In this document: positions 26,411-34,469 of the stretch, one piece after another
How the letters are laid out: each line of letters opens with the position of its first letter
Numbering within the stretch: position 1 is the stretch's first letter
Assembly: GCA_034933305.1 (NCBI GenBank)
Contig: JAYFNU010000010.1
Span: forward strand, 16,601 to 80,600
Source of the DNA: JAYFNU01 sp034933305
GTDB taxonomy: Bacteria; Bacillota; Clostridia; Oscillospirales; Ruminococcaceae
DNA length: 64,000 nt
Direction: 5' to 3'
The notes under the pieces: model-generated
Told to the model about the DNA's origin: nothing
Database searches by the model: none
The model's input: the letters and a program-made list of their open reading frames with translations, nothing else
Program-made: the position numbers and the translations under genes

Positions 26411-26470
26411 GACTCGAAATCAGGTACGCCCCAACGGGCGCCGTGGGTTCGAATCCCACCTTCTCCGCCA
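26411..26470 (+). pseudogene. tRNA-Ser(CGA) 3' half (attR side)
   Basis: From the core GACTCGAAATC on, it has the anticodon 3' stem TCAGG, a long variable arm, T arm GTGGG-TTCGAAT-CCCAC, acceptor strand CTTCTCC and CCA. The acceptor pairs perfectly with GGAGAAG of the half at 5290, not with the intact tRNA at 5482. Upstream sequence (GGACAGCCGAGGCCGAAGG) looks only weakly tRNA-like, so this copy is probably not functional. Confidence 0.85.
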
Positions 26471-26614
26471 TTGAAAAGCCGGCGACCGCGCGGTCGCCGG
26501 CTTTTCTTTTTTGCGGCGCGCCTGCGGCGGCGCTTTTTTTGCCTTGTTCCTTGATAATGCCGCGCCGATGTTGTACTTTAGTTGTATTATACAAATAAAA
26601 AGGAGGCCGCGCAT

Positions 26615-27172
26615 ATGCCGCTCAGGATCGTGCGGGAAGACATCACCCAAATGGAAGTGGACGCTATCGTGAATGCGGCCAACACGTCGCTGCTGGGCGG
26701 CGGCGGCGTGGACGGATGCATCCACCGCGCCGCGGGGCCGCAGCTGCTCGAGGAGTGCCGGACGCTGCACGGCTGCCCGACGGGCGGCGCGAAGATCACG
26801 AAGGGATACCGCCTGCCCTGCAGATACGTTATCCACGCGGTCGGCCCGGTCTGGCAGGACGGCGGCTGCGGCGAGCGGGAGCTGCTCGCCTCGTGCTACC
26901 GGACCTCTCTGGAGCTCGCGAAAGCGCACGGCTGCAGATCGGTGGCTTTTCCGCTCATCTCGTCGGGCATTTACGGCTGCCCGAAGGAGGAGGCGCTGCG
27001 CGTCGCCGTCGATACGGTGCGCGAATTTCTCGCCGGGAACGACATGGCGGTCTATATCGTCGCCTTCGACCGGGAGACCTGGGCGCTCAGCGAAAAGCTG
27101 TACGGCGATCTCACCGGCACGGGCGCGCGCCGCGCGCAGGAAGATGCGGCGGACGCCGCCGTTGAACCGTGA
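26615..27172 (+). CDS. macrodomain protein (O-acetyl-ADP-ribose deacetylase type)
   Basis: 185 residues; a MacroD/YmdB-type macrodomain that binds ADP-ribose and hydrolyses O-acetyl-ADP-ribose or protein-linked ADP-ribose. IVNAANTSLLGGGGVDGCIHRAAG contains the catalytic loop and FPLISSGIYGCPKEEAL the second phosphate loop. ATG 26615 follows AAAAGGAGG. It is the first chromosomal gene after attR and lies 100 nt upstream of the PfkB cluster. Confidence 0.88.
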   Translation: MPLRIVREDITQMEVDAIVNAANTSLLGGGGVDGCIHRAAGPQLLEECRTLHGCPTGGAKITKGYRLPCRYVIHAVGPVWQDGGCGERELLASCYRTSLELAKAHGCRSVAFPLISSGIYGCPKEEALRVAVDTVREFLAGNDMAVYIVAFDRETWALSEKLYGDLTGTGARRAQEDAADAAVEP

Positions 27173-27210
27173 CGGCAGCGCCGCCCGCGCAGGAAAACCT
27201 GTCGCCTGCG

Positions 27211-27240
27211 TTGACAAAATATGCCGCGCGATGTTAATCT
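27211..27240 (+). promoter_or_regulatory. promoter of the PfkB/SIS/YjbQ cluster
   Basis: Consensus TTGACA (27211-27216), 18-bp spacer, TAATCT (27235-27240), 34 bp before the first gene. Confidence 0.55.
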
Positions 27241-27274
27241 ATCTGTACATAACTGTATTAATATGAGGTGACGC

Positions 27275-28219
27275 ATGGATTACGTTGTGAACGGTTCGAT
27301 TTTCATCAACGATATTCTGGAAGCGGACGGGACCCAGCGGAAGGGACTTCCGGGCGGTGCCGGCCTCTTTGCGTTCGGCGGGATCCTGCTCTATACGGGC
27401 AGCTGCGTGTGCGTCTCCGGCAGGGGCACGGATTGGGAAAAATGGTTCGGCGCATGGTCGCGCGCGAACCGCATCTGCGAGGACGGGCTGGTTCCCTACG
27501 ACAATATCACCATCGTTTCGGCGCTCGAATATTCGCCGGACGGCACGTGGGTCGAATGCATGTCGAACGGGCCGCGCGAGGAGCAGCGGGAAGCCTTTGA
27601 AGAGGACTGCAGGGCGATGCTCCGGCGGCAGCTTTTGCAGGGCGCAAAGGGCCTGTACGCGGTCCAGCCGCTCGACGATGCGAAATTCTGGGACGCCGTC
27701 TTCGACAGCGGCCGGGAAGCAAAATTCACGACCATGATGGAGCTCTTTACGCAGGACTGCCGCCCGGAAAACCTGGAGCGGCTCGTCGGCGGATTCTTCC
27801 CCCATATCGGGATCTTCAGCCTGAACCGGTCGGAGAGCTTCGAGCTCTTTTCGGCGGACAGCGAGGAAGCGGTCATCCAAAAGCTGCGGCAGCTCGGGAA
27901 GCCCTGTTATTACCGCGTCGGCAAAAAGGGCGCCTACATGGTGACGAAGGACGAGGTCGTTTTCTGTCCGTCGGTCAACCCGTTTCCCGGCCGGCCCGAG
28001 ATCGACCCCACGGGCTGCGGAAACTGCTCGACGGCGGCCGCGCTCTACGCGTTCGCCGAAGGGTACGCCGCCGCGGACATCGCGGCCATGGCCGCGGTCG
28101 CCGCGGGCTACAACGTGCTGCAGTACGGCCCGTATCCCCGCTTCGACGCGCAGACGCGCGCGGAGGCGCTCGCCATGGCCGGCCGGCTGGCGAAAACGCT
28201 CGGGCCCGCGCGGAACTGA
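27275..28219 (+). CDS. PfkB-like protein with altered catalytic motif, copy 1
   Basis: 314 residues of the PfkB/ribokinase fold. The N-terminal glycine motif is LPGGAGLFAFGG (about 26-37) and the C-terminal anion-hole motif is DPTGCGNCSTAAA (244-256). Asn250 stands where PfkB kinases have the catalytic Asp (GAGD), so normal kinase activity is doubtful. It is a paralogue of the next gene (shared GYN.LQYGP tail). GAGGTG precedes ATG 27275. It is the first gene of the catabolic cluster and may phosphorylate, bind or transfer to a sugar-like ligand. Confidence 0.75.
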   Translation: MDYVVNGSIFINDILEADGTQRKGLPGGAGLFAFGGILLYTGSCVCVSGRGTDWEKWFGAWSRANRICEDGLVPYDNITIVSALEYSPDGTWVECMSNGPREEQREAFEEDCRAMLRRQLLQGAKGLYAVQPLDDAKFWDAVFDSGREAKFTTMMELFTQDCRPENLERLVGGFFPHIGIFSLNRSESFELFSADSEEAVIQKLRQLGKPCYYRVGKKGAYMVTKDEVVFCPSVNPFPGRPEIDPTGCGNCSTAAALYAFAEGYAAADIAAMAAVAAGYNVLQYGPYPRFDAQTRAEALAMAGRLAKTLGPARN

Positions 28220-28230
28220 GGGGCCGCGGC

Positions 28231-29166
28231 ATGGACTATGTCGTCGTCGGCTTCCTCATCAACAACGCCCTTCATTTTTACAACGGCGACCGGATCGAAA
28301 ACGTCCCCGGCGGATGCGGGCTGTACAGCTTCTCGGGCATCCGGCTGTTTGACGACAGCTGTCTGCTCGTCGCCGGCGCCGGCCGCGATTTCGGGGACTG
28401 CTTCGGCCCCTGGTTCGACCGCAACGGGATCGACCGCCGCGGGATCCTCCTGAAAAGCGACCGCACGATGAGTTCGATCCTCACCTACGACGCCGAGGGC
28501 GGCTACGTCGACCGCTCCGCCTACGGCCCCTCGCTCGTGCACGCGCCGGCGCTCGAGCTGGGCGCGGACGATTACGCCCCGTTTCTCCCCGGCGCGAAGG
28601 GCCTGTATCTCTACGGCAGGCGCTATCCCGACAGGGAAAAGCTCCTCGCGCTGCGGCGGCGGTACGGTTTCCGGGTCATGCTGGAGATCAGCCCCTATGC
28701 GCAGGCGGAGGACCTGCCCGCGCTCCTCGGCTTCCTCGGCTGCTGCGACTGCTTTTCCCTCAACCGGCGGGAAAGCTTCCGCCTGTTTTCGGTGCACAGC
28801 GAGGAGGAAGCCGTCCGGGCGATCCGCGAAACGGGCAAAACCTGCTATTACAGGCTCGGAGAAAAGGGCGCCTGTATGGTCACGGCGGACGCCGTCGATT
28901 TCGTTCCCGCGCTGCACGTCCGGGAGCCGGAAAAGGACCCGACCGGCTGCGGAAACTGCAGCGCGGCGGCCGCCTTCTGGGCCCTGTGCGAGGGATACGG
29001 CCCGCGCATGGCGGCGTGCGTCGCCAACACGGCCGCGGGCTACAACGCCCTGCAGTACGGCCCCGTCCCGCGGCCGGACGACCGGCTGCGGCGCGAGGCG
29101 CTCGCGTTCGCGCGGGCCGCATGCGCGCGCTGCTTTGGCCCGCTTGAATCTGTAGAAAGTCATTGA
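28231..29166 (+). CDS. PfkB-like protein with altered catalytic motif, copy 2
   Basis: 311 residues, same fold and gene size as the preceding gene, 11 nt apart. VPGGCGLYSFSG is the N-terminal glycine motif and DPTGCGNCSAAAA (236-248) the C-terminal one; again Asn242 replaces the catalytic Asp. The two copies have diverged clearly, which argues for two distinct roles or a heterodimer rather than a recent duplication. It is followed by an SIS gene in the same operon. Confidence 0.75.
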   Translation: MDYVVVGFLINNALHFYNGDRIENVPGGCGLYSFSGIRLFDDSCLLVAGAGRDFGDCFGPWFDRNGIDRRGILLKSDRTMSSILTYDAEGGYVDRSAYGPSLVHAPALELGADDYAPFLPGAKGLYLYGRRYPDREKLLALRRRYGFRVMLEISPYAQAEDLPALLGFLGCCDCFSLNRRESFRLFSVHSEEEAVRAIRETGKTCYYRLGEKGACMVTADAVDFVPALHVREPEKDPTGCGNCSAAAAFWALCEGYGPRMAACVANTAAGYNALQYGPVPRPDDRLRREALAFARAACARCFGPLESVESH

Positions 29167-29182
29167 AATAAGGAGATCGATT

Positions 29183-30337
29183 ATGAACAGAACTGATTGC
29201 GAAACGTCACTCATCCGGCAGTCGAGAATGGCGGCGAAGATCGTCGACGCCGTCCTCGGATCCGTGGATTACCGGGCGCTCGACGAGGTCCTGCCGCTCA
29301 AGGAGATCCACGACGCGCAGAGCATCATCATCACCGGCTGCGGCGACAGCTGGCTTGCCGGGCTCGCCGTCAAGCCGGTGTTCGAGAGTTTTTCCGGCGT
29401 GGCCGTCAATGTGATGCGCTGCGTGGAATTCTCCCGTTTTCTGAGCGGGAAGATGCTGGGCTATTCCCCCAACACGCCGCTGGTCATCGGCATCTCGGTC
29501 TCGGGGGCCGTCTCCCGCACGGCGGAGGCGCTCGCGCGCGCGACGAAGCACAACGCGAACACCATCGCCATCACGGACAACCCCGAGTCCCCCGTGGGCA
29601 AGGCCGCGCGCCACATCGTGCCGCTGCATCTGCCCGAGGGCGTCGAGTACGGACCGGGCGCGAACAGCTATAACGGCATCCTCGTCATCCTCCTCGCCAT
29701 CGCGCTGCGCATCGGCCGGGCCAAGAACCGCATCTCCTGCGACGACTACGAGGACATGAAGCAGGCCATCTCGGATTATGCGAACGACGTCCAGAAGGTC
29801 ATGCCGGCGTTCGAAGAGCGCGCGTTCGAGCTCGCGAAGACGTGGAAGGATCTGCGCGCGATCGATTTCATCGGCGATTACGCCGACTATGCGACGGCCT
29901 ATTTCGGCTCGGCGAAGGTCATCGAGACCTACGGCGGCTACACCACCTACGACGACAGCGAGGACTGGTGCCACATCAATTACTTCCTGTCCGAACCCGA
30001 GACCGTCGGGCGCGTCGTGATCGCCAACAAAAACACGCCCTCCTTCGGGCGCCTCCAGGAGACGCTCCAGACGATCCGGCAGCTGAAAAGTCCCTGCATC
30101 GTCGTGACCGACGCGGACAAGTCCGAATTCCCGCCGGAGTTCGAGGTCTTTACCGTTCCCGCGCCGCGGTATGCGTGGCTCGATCCGCTCATGCAGCATT
30201 TCCCGCTCGACCTCCTCGCGGGATCGATCGCCGGCCTTCTCGGCATACCGCAGTTCCGCACCGACATGGCGGAATTCGACATCAAGGGCGTCACGGACGG
30301 GGCCAGGATACGCGGCAGTGAGATTGTGGTGCTGTAA
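29183..30337 (+). CDS. SIS-domain sugar isomerase/deglycase-like protein, copy 1
   Basis: 384 residues with two SIS domains, as in the isomerase half of GlmS and in FrlB/AgaS. The first has ITGCGDSWLAG (about 50-60) and ISVSGAVSRTAEAL; the second contains DDSEDWCHINYF (257-268), placed like the catalytic Glu/His of the family (E260, H264 here). Likely acts on a sugar phosphate or amino-sugar. AAGGAG precedes ATG 29183. Copy 2 is at 30772. Confidence 0.78.
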   Translation: MNRTDCETSLIRQSRMAAKIVDAVLGSVDYRALDEVLPLKEIHDAQSIIITGCGDSWLAGLAVKPVFESFSGVAVNVMRCVEFSRFLSGKMLGYSPNTPLVIGISVSGAVSRTAEALARATKHNANTIAITDNPESPVGKAARHIVPLHLPEGVEYGPGANSYNGILVILLAIALRIGRAKNRISCDDYEDMKQAISDYANDVQKVMPAFEERAFELAKTWKDLRAIDFIGDYADYATAYFGSAKVIETYGGYTTYDDSEDWCHINYFLSEPETVGRVVIANKNTPSFGRLQETLQTIRQLKSPCIVVTDADKSEFPPEFEVFTVPAPRYAWLDPLMQHFPLDLLAGSIAGLLGIPQFRTDMAEFDIKGVTDGARIRGSEIVVL

Positions 30338-30349
30338 AGGAGAAGACGT

Positions 30350-30775
30350 ATGTTTTATAGTGAGACGAAAGAGATATCCACCCAGAAGAACGAGATGATC
30401 GACATCACCGGCGAGATCCTGGACGTTCTGCGCCGCAGCGGGCTCAAAAACGGGACGCTCACCGTCGAGGTTCCGCATTCCACGGCCGGCGTCGTGCGCA
30501 CGACGGGCGGTCTCCCGGAGGTCGCCGAGGACGTCGTCTACACCGTCAAGTCGCTGGTCCCCTCGCGGATCACCTTCAAGCATGAGGAATCCCCCGACGA
30601 CGCGGCCGGGCACATCAAGTGCGCGCTGTTCGGCGGCGCGGTGACCTCCATCATCGAAGACGGGAAGCCCGTCAGCGGGGACAAGCTGCACTGGTTTTTC
30701 ATGGAATACGACGGACCCCGCCTGCGCCGCTTCTGCGTGTGCGCCATGGGGGAAGGAAAGGGTGAGGGAAAATGA
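30350..30775 (+). CDS. YjbQ/UPF0047-family protein, copy 1
   Basis: 141 residues of the YjbQ family, whose E. coli member has weak thiamine-phosphate-synthase activity and an unclear true role. Family features seen are VPHSTAGVVRTTG, DDAAGHIKCALFGG and FMEYDGPRLRRF, including the histidines that bind a metal in known structures. AAAGGAG precedes the ATG; the stop overlaps the SIS copy 2 start (ATGA). Confidence 0.75.
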   Translation: MFYSETKEISTQKNEMIDITGEILDVLRRSGLKNGTLTVEVPHSTAGVVRTTGGLPEVAEDVVYTVKSLVPSRITFKHEESPDDAAGHIKCALFGGAVTSIIEDGKPVSGDKLHWFFMEYDGPRLRRFCVCAMGEGKGEGK

Positions 30776-31965
30776 CAAATAAAGACATGAAGAGCGCAAT
30801 GCTCTCGCAGATACGCAACGCGGTCTCCGATCTCGACGCCATCGCCCGGACCACGACGCTCGACTATCTGTCCGACTGCGTCCCGGCCGACGAGCTGCTC
30901 AAGGTGAACAACGTGCTGCTCACCGGCTGCGGCGACAGCTACTGCGCGGCCATGGCGTCCGTGCCGCTGTACGAGAACATGGAGGCCTTCAAGGGCACCG
31001 GCATGGTGCCCGGGACGCCGACGCGGGCGATCCGGAACATCGAGTGCTCCCGGTATTACAACACCTACGGCGGCTGGGATCCGATGCGCATCCCCGGCCA
31101 TCTCGTGGGCGCCGTTTCCGTCTCCGGCGCGCCCGCGCGGCCGACCGAGGCGGTCCTCCGCATCAACAAGGTGGGCGGCAATTCCGTCGCGTTCACCGAC
31201 AATCTGCAAAGCCCGCTCGCGTGCGCGGCGAAGCATGCGGTCAAGCTGAACGTCCCGCCCTGCGAGGTTCCCTCCCCGGGCGTGACGTCCTATCTGGCGT
31301 CGACGTACGCCGTCATGATGTTCGGGCTCTATATGAGCGTCGCGAAAAAGCAGATTTCCTCCGAGCTTGCGCTGCGGCAGCGCACCGCGGCGCTGCAGTT
31401 CGTCAACGCCTTCGCGGGCGCCGTGCAGCAGGAGGTCGAGGAACACGCGTTTGAGATCGCGAGCCGCTGGGAGAAGGAAGGCGGCATCGAGGTCATGGAT
31501 TTCGTCTCCGACGGGCCCGACTACGCCACCTCGTTCTTCGGCTCGGCCAAAATGGTCGAGTCGTTCGGCGGCATCACGACGCACGACGACAGCGAGGACT
31601 GGTGCCATATCAACTTCTTCATCCGCAAGCCGCGGAACGTCGCCACGTTTGTGGTCGCCAACACGACTTCGCCGTCCTTCGGGCGCATGCTGGAGGCGAT
31701 CCGCGCCATGAGCGCCATCGGGCGTCCGCTCGTGATCGTCTCCGACGCCGCCGCGGACGTCTTCCCCGCCGGCGCGGACGTGTTCACGCTGCCGAAGCCC
31801 GCGGTCGCCTGGGCGAATCCCCTGATGCAGCACCTGCCGATGGATTACATCGCGGCGTTCATCGGCGGCCTGCGGGGCTGCGCGCCCTATCGCATCGGCG
31901 CGCCGTCGCACCGCGACGCCGCCGAATCGTCCCGCTTCCGCAGCAGCAAAATAGAGATTGTTTGA
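30772..31965 (+). CDS. SIS-domain sugar isomerase/deglycase-like protein, copy 2
   Basis: 397 residues, paralogue of the protein at 29183. LTGCGDSYCAAMASV and VSVSGAPARPTEAV mark the first SIS domain; DDSEDWCHINFF (272-283) with E275 and H279 the second. Strong conservation of that motif between the two copies, despite wide divergence elsewhere, suggests both are active. It is translationally coupled to YjbQ copy 1 and followed by YjbQ copy 2. Confidence 0.78.
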   Translation: MTNKDMKSAMLSQIRNAVSDLDAIARTTTLDYLSDCVPADELLKVNNVLLTGCGDSYCAAMASVPLYENMEAFKGTGMVPGTPTRAIRNIECSRYYNTYGGWDPMRIPGHLVGAVSVSGAPARPTEAVLRINKVGGNSVAFTDNLQSPLACAAKHAVKLNVPPCEVPSPGVTSYLASTYAVMMFGLYMSVAKKQISSELALRQRTAALQFVNAFAGAVQQEVEEHAFEIASRWEKEGGIEVMDFVSDGPDYATSFFGSAKMVESFGGITTHDDSEDWCHINFFIRKPRNVATFVVANTTSPSFGRMLEAIRAMSAIGRPLVIVSDAAADVFPAGADVFTLPKPAVAWANPLMQHLPMDYIAAFIGGLRGCAPYRIGAPSHRDAAESSRFRSSKIEIV

Positions 31966-31981
31966 AAGGCGGCACAGACAG

Positions 31982-32392
31982 ATGGCATACATGGAGAGAT
32001 TCGATCTCAGAACAGAGTACAACGGGATGCACGACATCACCGCGCAGGTCCAGGAGATCGTCCGGAAAAGCGGCGTCAAGGACGGCATCTGCATCGTTCA
32101 CTGCAACCACACCACGGCCGGCATCATCGTGACGTCCTTCTGGGACAAGCGCGGCCACGTGGACTTCATGATCGAAATGGACAGGGTGTTCCCCACGCGC
32201 AATGATTTCCTGCACCAGTTCGACACGCCGACGGACGCCGCCGGCCATATCAAATCGGCCCTCGCGGGCGTCGCCGTGACGCTCATCGTGTCCGACTCCC
32301 GCGCGATGCTCGGCTCCTCCCAGGGCATCCTCTTCGCGGAATTCGACGGACCCAGAGACCGGCAGGTCTATGTGAAGGTCGTCCCCGACTGA
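31982..32392 (+). CDS. YjbQ/UPF0047-family protein, copy 2
   Basis: 136 residues. It carries HCNHTTAGIIVTS (about 38-50), TDAAGHIKSALAG and FAEFDGPRDRQV, closer to the canonical YjbQ pattern than copy 1. GAAAGGCGG lies upstream and ATG 31982 is used; another ATG is three codons later. It ends the first half of the cluster, before a 400-bp gap with a hairpin. Confidence 0.75.
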   Translation: MAYMERFDLRTEYNGMHDITAQVQEIVRKSGVKDGICIVHCNHTTAGIIVTSFWDKRGHVDFMIEMDRVFPTRNDFLHQFDTPTDAAGHIKSALAGVAVTLIVSDSRAMLGSSQGILFAEFDGPRDRQVYVKVVPD

Positions 32393-32454
32393 CGACGCGC
32401 GGGGCGTTCTCCCCGCATCATTTCCCCCGGCCCGGCGGCCGGGCGGCGCACCAC

Positions 32455-32538
32455 AGAGCAGGCGGGCCTGCGTGATCGGTTTCTGTCCGGCGGACGAAAA
32501 CGTCCCCGGCGGACCGGCCGCGCGGGCCCGCCTGCTCT
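32455..32538. repeat. long inverted repeat in the intergenic region
   Basis: A perfect 14-bp stem AGAGCAGGCGGGCC/GGCCCGCCTGCTCT (32455-32468 with 32525-32538) around a 56-nt GC-rich loop with repeated GGCGGAC units. No T tract follows. The rest of 32393-32788 has a TATAAT at 32647-32652 that may start transcription of the second half of the cluster. Confidence 0.5.
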
Positions 32539-32646
32539 CTAATTGTAAAGATTTCTGTACAGTGATGAACAACAATTTGTAATTCTGCGCAAAATGTGCG
32601 CCCAATCTTTGTCATATATTTCAATGTATTTTGGATTTGGTTGATG

Positions 32647-32652
32647 TATAAT
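32647..32652 (+). promoter_or_regulatory. -10 box (TATAAT) for the TrpF-like/nucleoside operon
   Basis: Perfect TATAAT preceded by TG, in an AT-rich 100-bp stretch unlike its surroundings; no good -35 box at 17 bp. It is 137 bp upstream of the TrpF-like start, leaving a long leader. Confidence 0.4.
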
Positions 32653-32788
32653 TTCATTACAGAAGACCTTGTTTTTGAAATTCCGTGTGCGGTATTTTAT
32701 ACAATTTTCGCGACTTGACCGAACAGCTTACAAACAGGAGGAGCGCGGCGCCGCGCGGCACTTCCCGGGGGCGCACCGCACAGAGAAA

Positions 32789-33496
32789 ATGGCGAATGTG
32801 ATCGTTCAGATTTACGGCATCTCCACGCTGGAGGACGCGCTCACGTGCGCGCGGCTCGGCGCGAATCATATCGGCATCGCCTACGGCGAGGTAAAGCACC
32901 TGGGGCCGGGGCAGAGAAGCTGCGCCGAGGCCCGGGAGATCTTTGAGCAGGTGCCCGGCGGCGTCGTGAAAGTCGGGCTGACCATCGCGTCCGACGTGGA
33001 CGAGATCCTGCGCGACCTTGCGCTGTATTGCCCCGACGTCTATCATCTGTCCGGCGATATCCGGGACATCTCCCCGCAGGGCGTCGCCCGCATCCGCACG
33101 GCGTTTCCGAAGCTCAGGATCATGCAGGCGCTTCCGGTGCTTTCGAACGTGCCGCTCGGCGAGCAGCCCGTCCTCGAGCTCATCCGCATGTACGAACCGG
33201 TCACGGACTTTTTCCTGATCGACACCAAGGATCCCGGCAGCGCCATCGGCATCGGCGCGACGGGCGCGACCCACGACTGGGCCATAGACAAAGCCATCGT
33301 CGAAGCGACGAAGGTAAAGTGCATCATCGCCGGCGGTCTCGACGCGGACAACGTCGCGCAGGCGATCCGCATCTCCCATCCGTACGGCGTGGACAGCTGC
33401 ACCAGAACGAGCTACGCCAGCCAGGAAAAGCGGGGCCAGAACAACAAGGACCCCGAAAAGGTGCGGGCTTTCATCGAAGCGGCAAGACATGCGTGA
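32789..33496 (+). CDS. TrpF-like (phosphoribosylanthranilate isomerase family) protein with altered active site
   Basis: 235 residues, beta/alpha barrel. The C-terminal phosphate-binding region IIAGGLDADNVAQAI followed by HPYGVDS and DPEKVRAFIEAA is TrpF-like. At the N-terminus, where TrpF has KICG with the catalytic Cys, this protein has QIYG (Tyr9); the Asp of FFLIDTKDPG (D145) is kept. With no other tryptophan genes nearby, a paralogue acting on another N-ribosyl compound is more likely than tryptophan synthesis. ATG 32789 has a weak ribosome binding site. It overlaps the next gene by 8 nt. Confidence 0.7.
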   Translation: MANVIVQIYGISTLEDALTCARLGANHIGIAYGEVKHLGPGQRSCAEAREIFEQVPGGVVKVGLTIASDVDEILRDLALYCPDVYHLSGDIRDISPQGVARIRTAFPKLRIMQALPVLSNVPLGEQPVLELIRMYEPVTDFFLIDTKDPGSAIGIGATGATHDWAIDKAIVEATKVKCIIAGGLDADNVAQAIRISHPYGVDSCTRTSYASQEKRGQNNKDPEKVRAFIEAARHA

Positions 33497-34469
33497 CGGG
33501 AAGCAGGGCGGTCTTTATGTCGTCGGCGACGTCTGCGTCGATGTTCTGATCCCCGTCTCCGGCCTGCTGGCCGCGAACGAGGCGCAGCTGCGCAGGTCGC
33601 TCGACTTCCGCATCAACGCGGGCGGGACCTGCGGCAATACGGTCGCGGCGCTCGCGCGTCTCGGGCTGCATCCGGTCTTCCTCGGCTCCGTCGGCGCGGA
33701 TTTCGGCGGCCGGTTCATCCGGCAGGAGCTGAGCGCGATGGGCGTGGACATGGATTCCGCGATCGTGGAGCCCGAGCGCAACACCATCAATGTTTTTGCT
33801 TTTATCAACGAGGACGGAGAGCGCAACCTCTGGGCGTTCCCGACGGTCGATCCGGCCTACACGCAGCTCGATCTCAGCCGGGTCGATCTCGCGAAGGTCT
33901 GCGGCGGCTGCTGGCTTCACTCCTCGGGCATGAATTACGCGCTGGACGGCCAGATGCGGGAGGCGCTCCCCCGTCTGTTCAAAGCCGCCTACGAGCGGGG
34001 CGTGCCGACCTCCTTCGACCTGAACACCCGCATGGGCCGGCCGGAGGATCTGGATCCGGGCGTCCGCGCGGCCGTGCTGGAGACGCTGCCGTACGTGCGC
34101 TATCTCCTCGGCTCCGCGAAGGATGAGTTTTACAGCTTTTGTCCCCGCCCCGACTGGCGGGACAGCGCCCGCTCCTTTGTGACGGACGCGCGCACCGTGA
34201 TCGCCCGGACGGGAAAGGACGGCGCGTTTGTCGTTTCGCGCGAAGGCGAGTTCGAGCTTCGCCCGTACAGCGTCACGGTCAAGGACACGGTGGGTGCCGG
34301 GGACGCCTTCAATGCCGGCTTCATCTGCGCGATGGTGCTGGGGAAAAGTCTGCGGGAGGCGGTCGACTGCGGAAACGCGGTCGCGTCCTACAAGGTCAGC
34401 GGGAGCGGGCGGCATACGCCGACGGCGTCGGAGCTGGAAGCGTTCATGCGCACCCACGACCGGGCCTGA
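33489..34469 (+). CDS. PfkB-family carbohydrate/nucleoside kinase
   Basis: 326 residues with canonical ribokinase motifs: INAGGTCGNTVAALARLG (about 38-55) and DTVGAGDAFNAGF (266-278), with catalytic Asp272. It would transfer phosphate from ATP to a sugar or nucleoside. Unlike the two earlier PfkB-like proteins it looks fully active. Located between the TrpF-like gene and a transporter, it probably phosphorylates the imported sugar or nucleoside. Confidence 0.85.
   Translation: MRDGKQGGLYVVGDVCVDVLIPVSGLLAANEAQLRRSLDFRINAGGTCGNTVAALARLGLHPVFLGSVGADFGGRFIRQELSAMGVDMDSAIVEPERNTINVFAFINEDGERNLWAFPTVDPAYTQLDLSRVDLAKVCGGCWLHSSGMNYALDGQMREALPRLFKAAYERGVPTSFDLNTRMGRPEDLDPGVRAAVLETLPYVRYLLGSAKDEFYSFCPRPDWRDSARSFVTDARTVIARTGKDGAFVVSREGEFELRPYSVTVKDTVGAGDAFNAGFICAMVLGKSLREAVDCGNAVASYKVSGSGRHTPTASELEAFMRTHDRA

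Larger units (their letters stand above)
5321..26421. mobile_element. integrative mobilizable element in tRNA-Ser(CGA)
   Basis: Bounded by the 11-bp direct repeat GACTCGAAATC inside the anticodon loop of a tRNA-Ser gene whose two halves now lie about 21 kb apart. Inside are a tyrosine integrase, excisionase-like proteins, a MobV relaxase, a pMV158-like oriT and small ICE-type proteins. No type IV secretion, coupling protein or replication gene is seen, so transfer would depend on a helper element. Much of the cargo is restriction/defence genes. GC content is patchy, with AT-rich stretches at 5650-6700, 14830-15450, 16000-16690 and 17390-17950. Confidence 0.85.

Noticed and set aside
5321..26421. 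Complete conjugative element
   Set aside because: No type IV secretion, coupling protein or replication genes; only relaxase and oriT.
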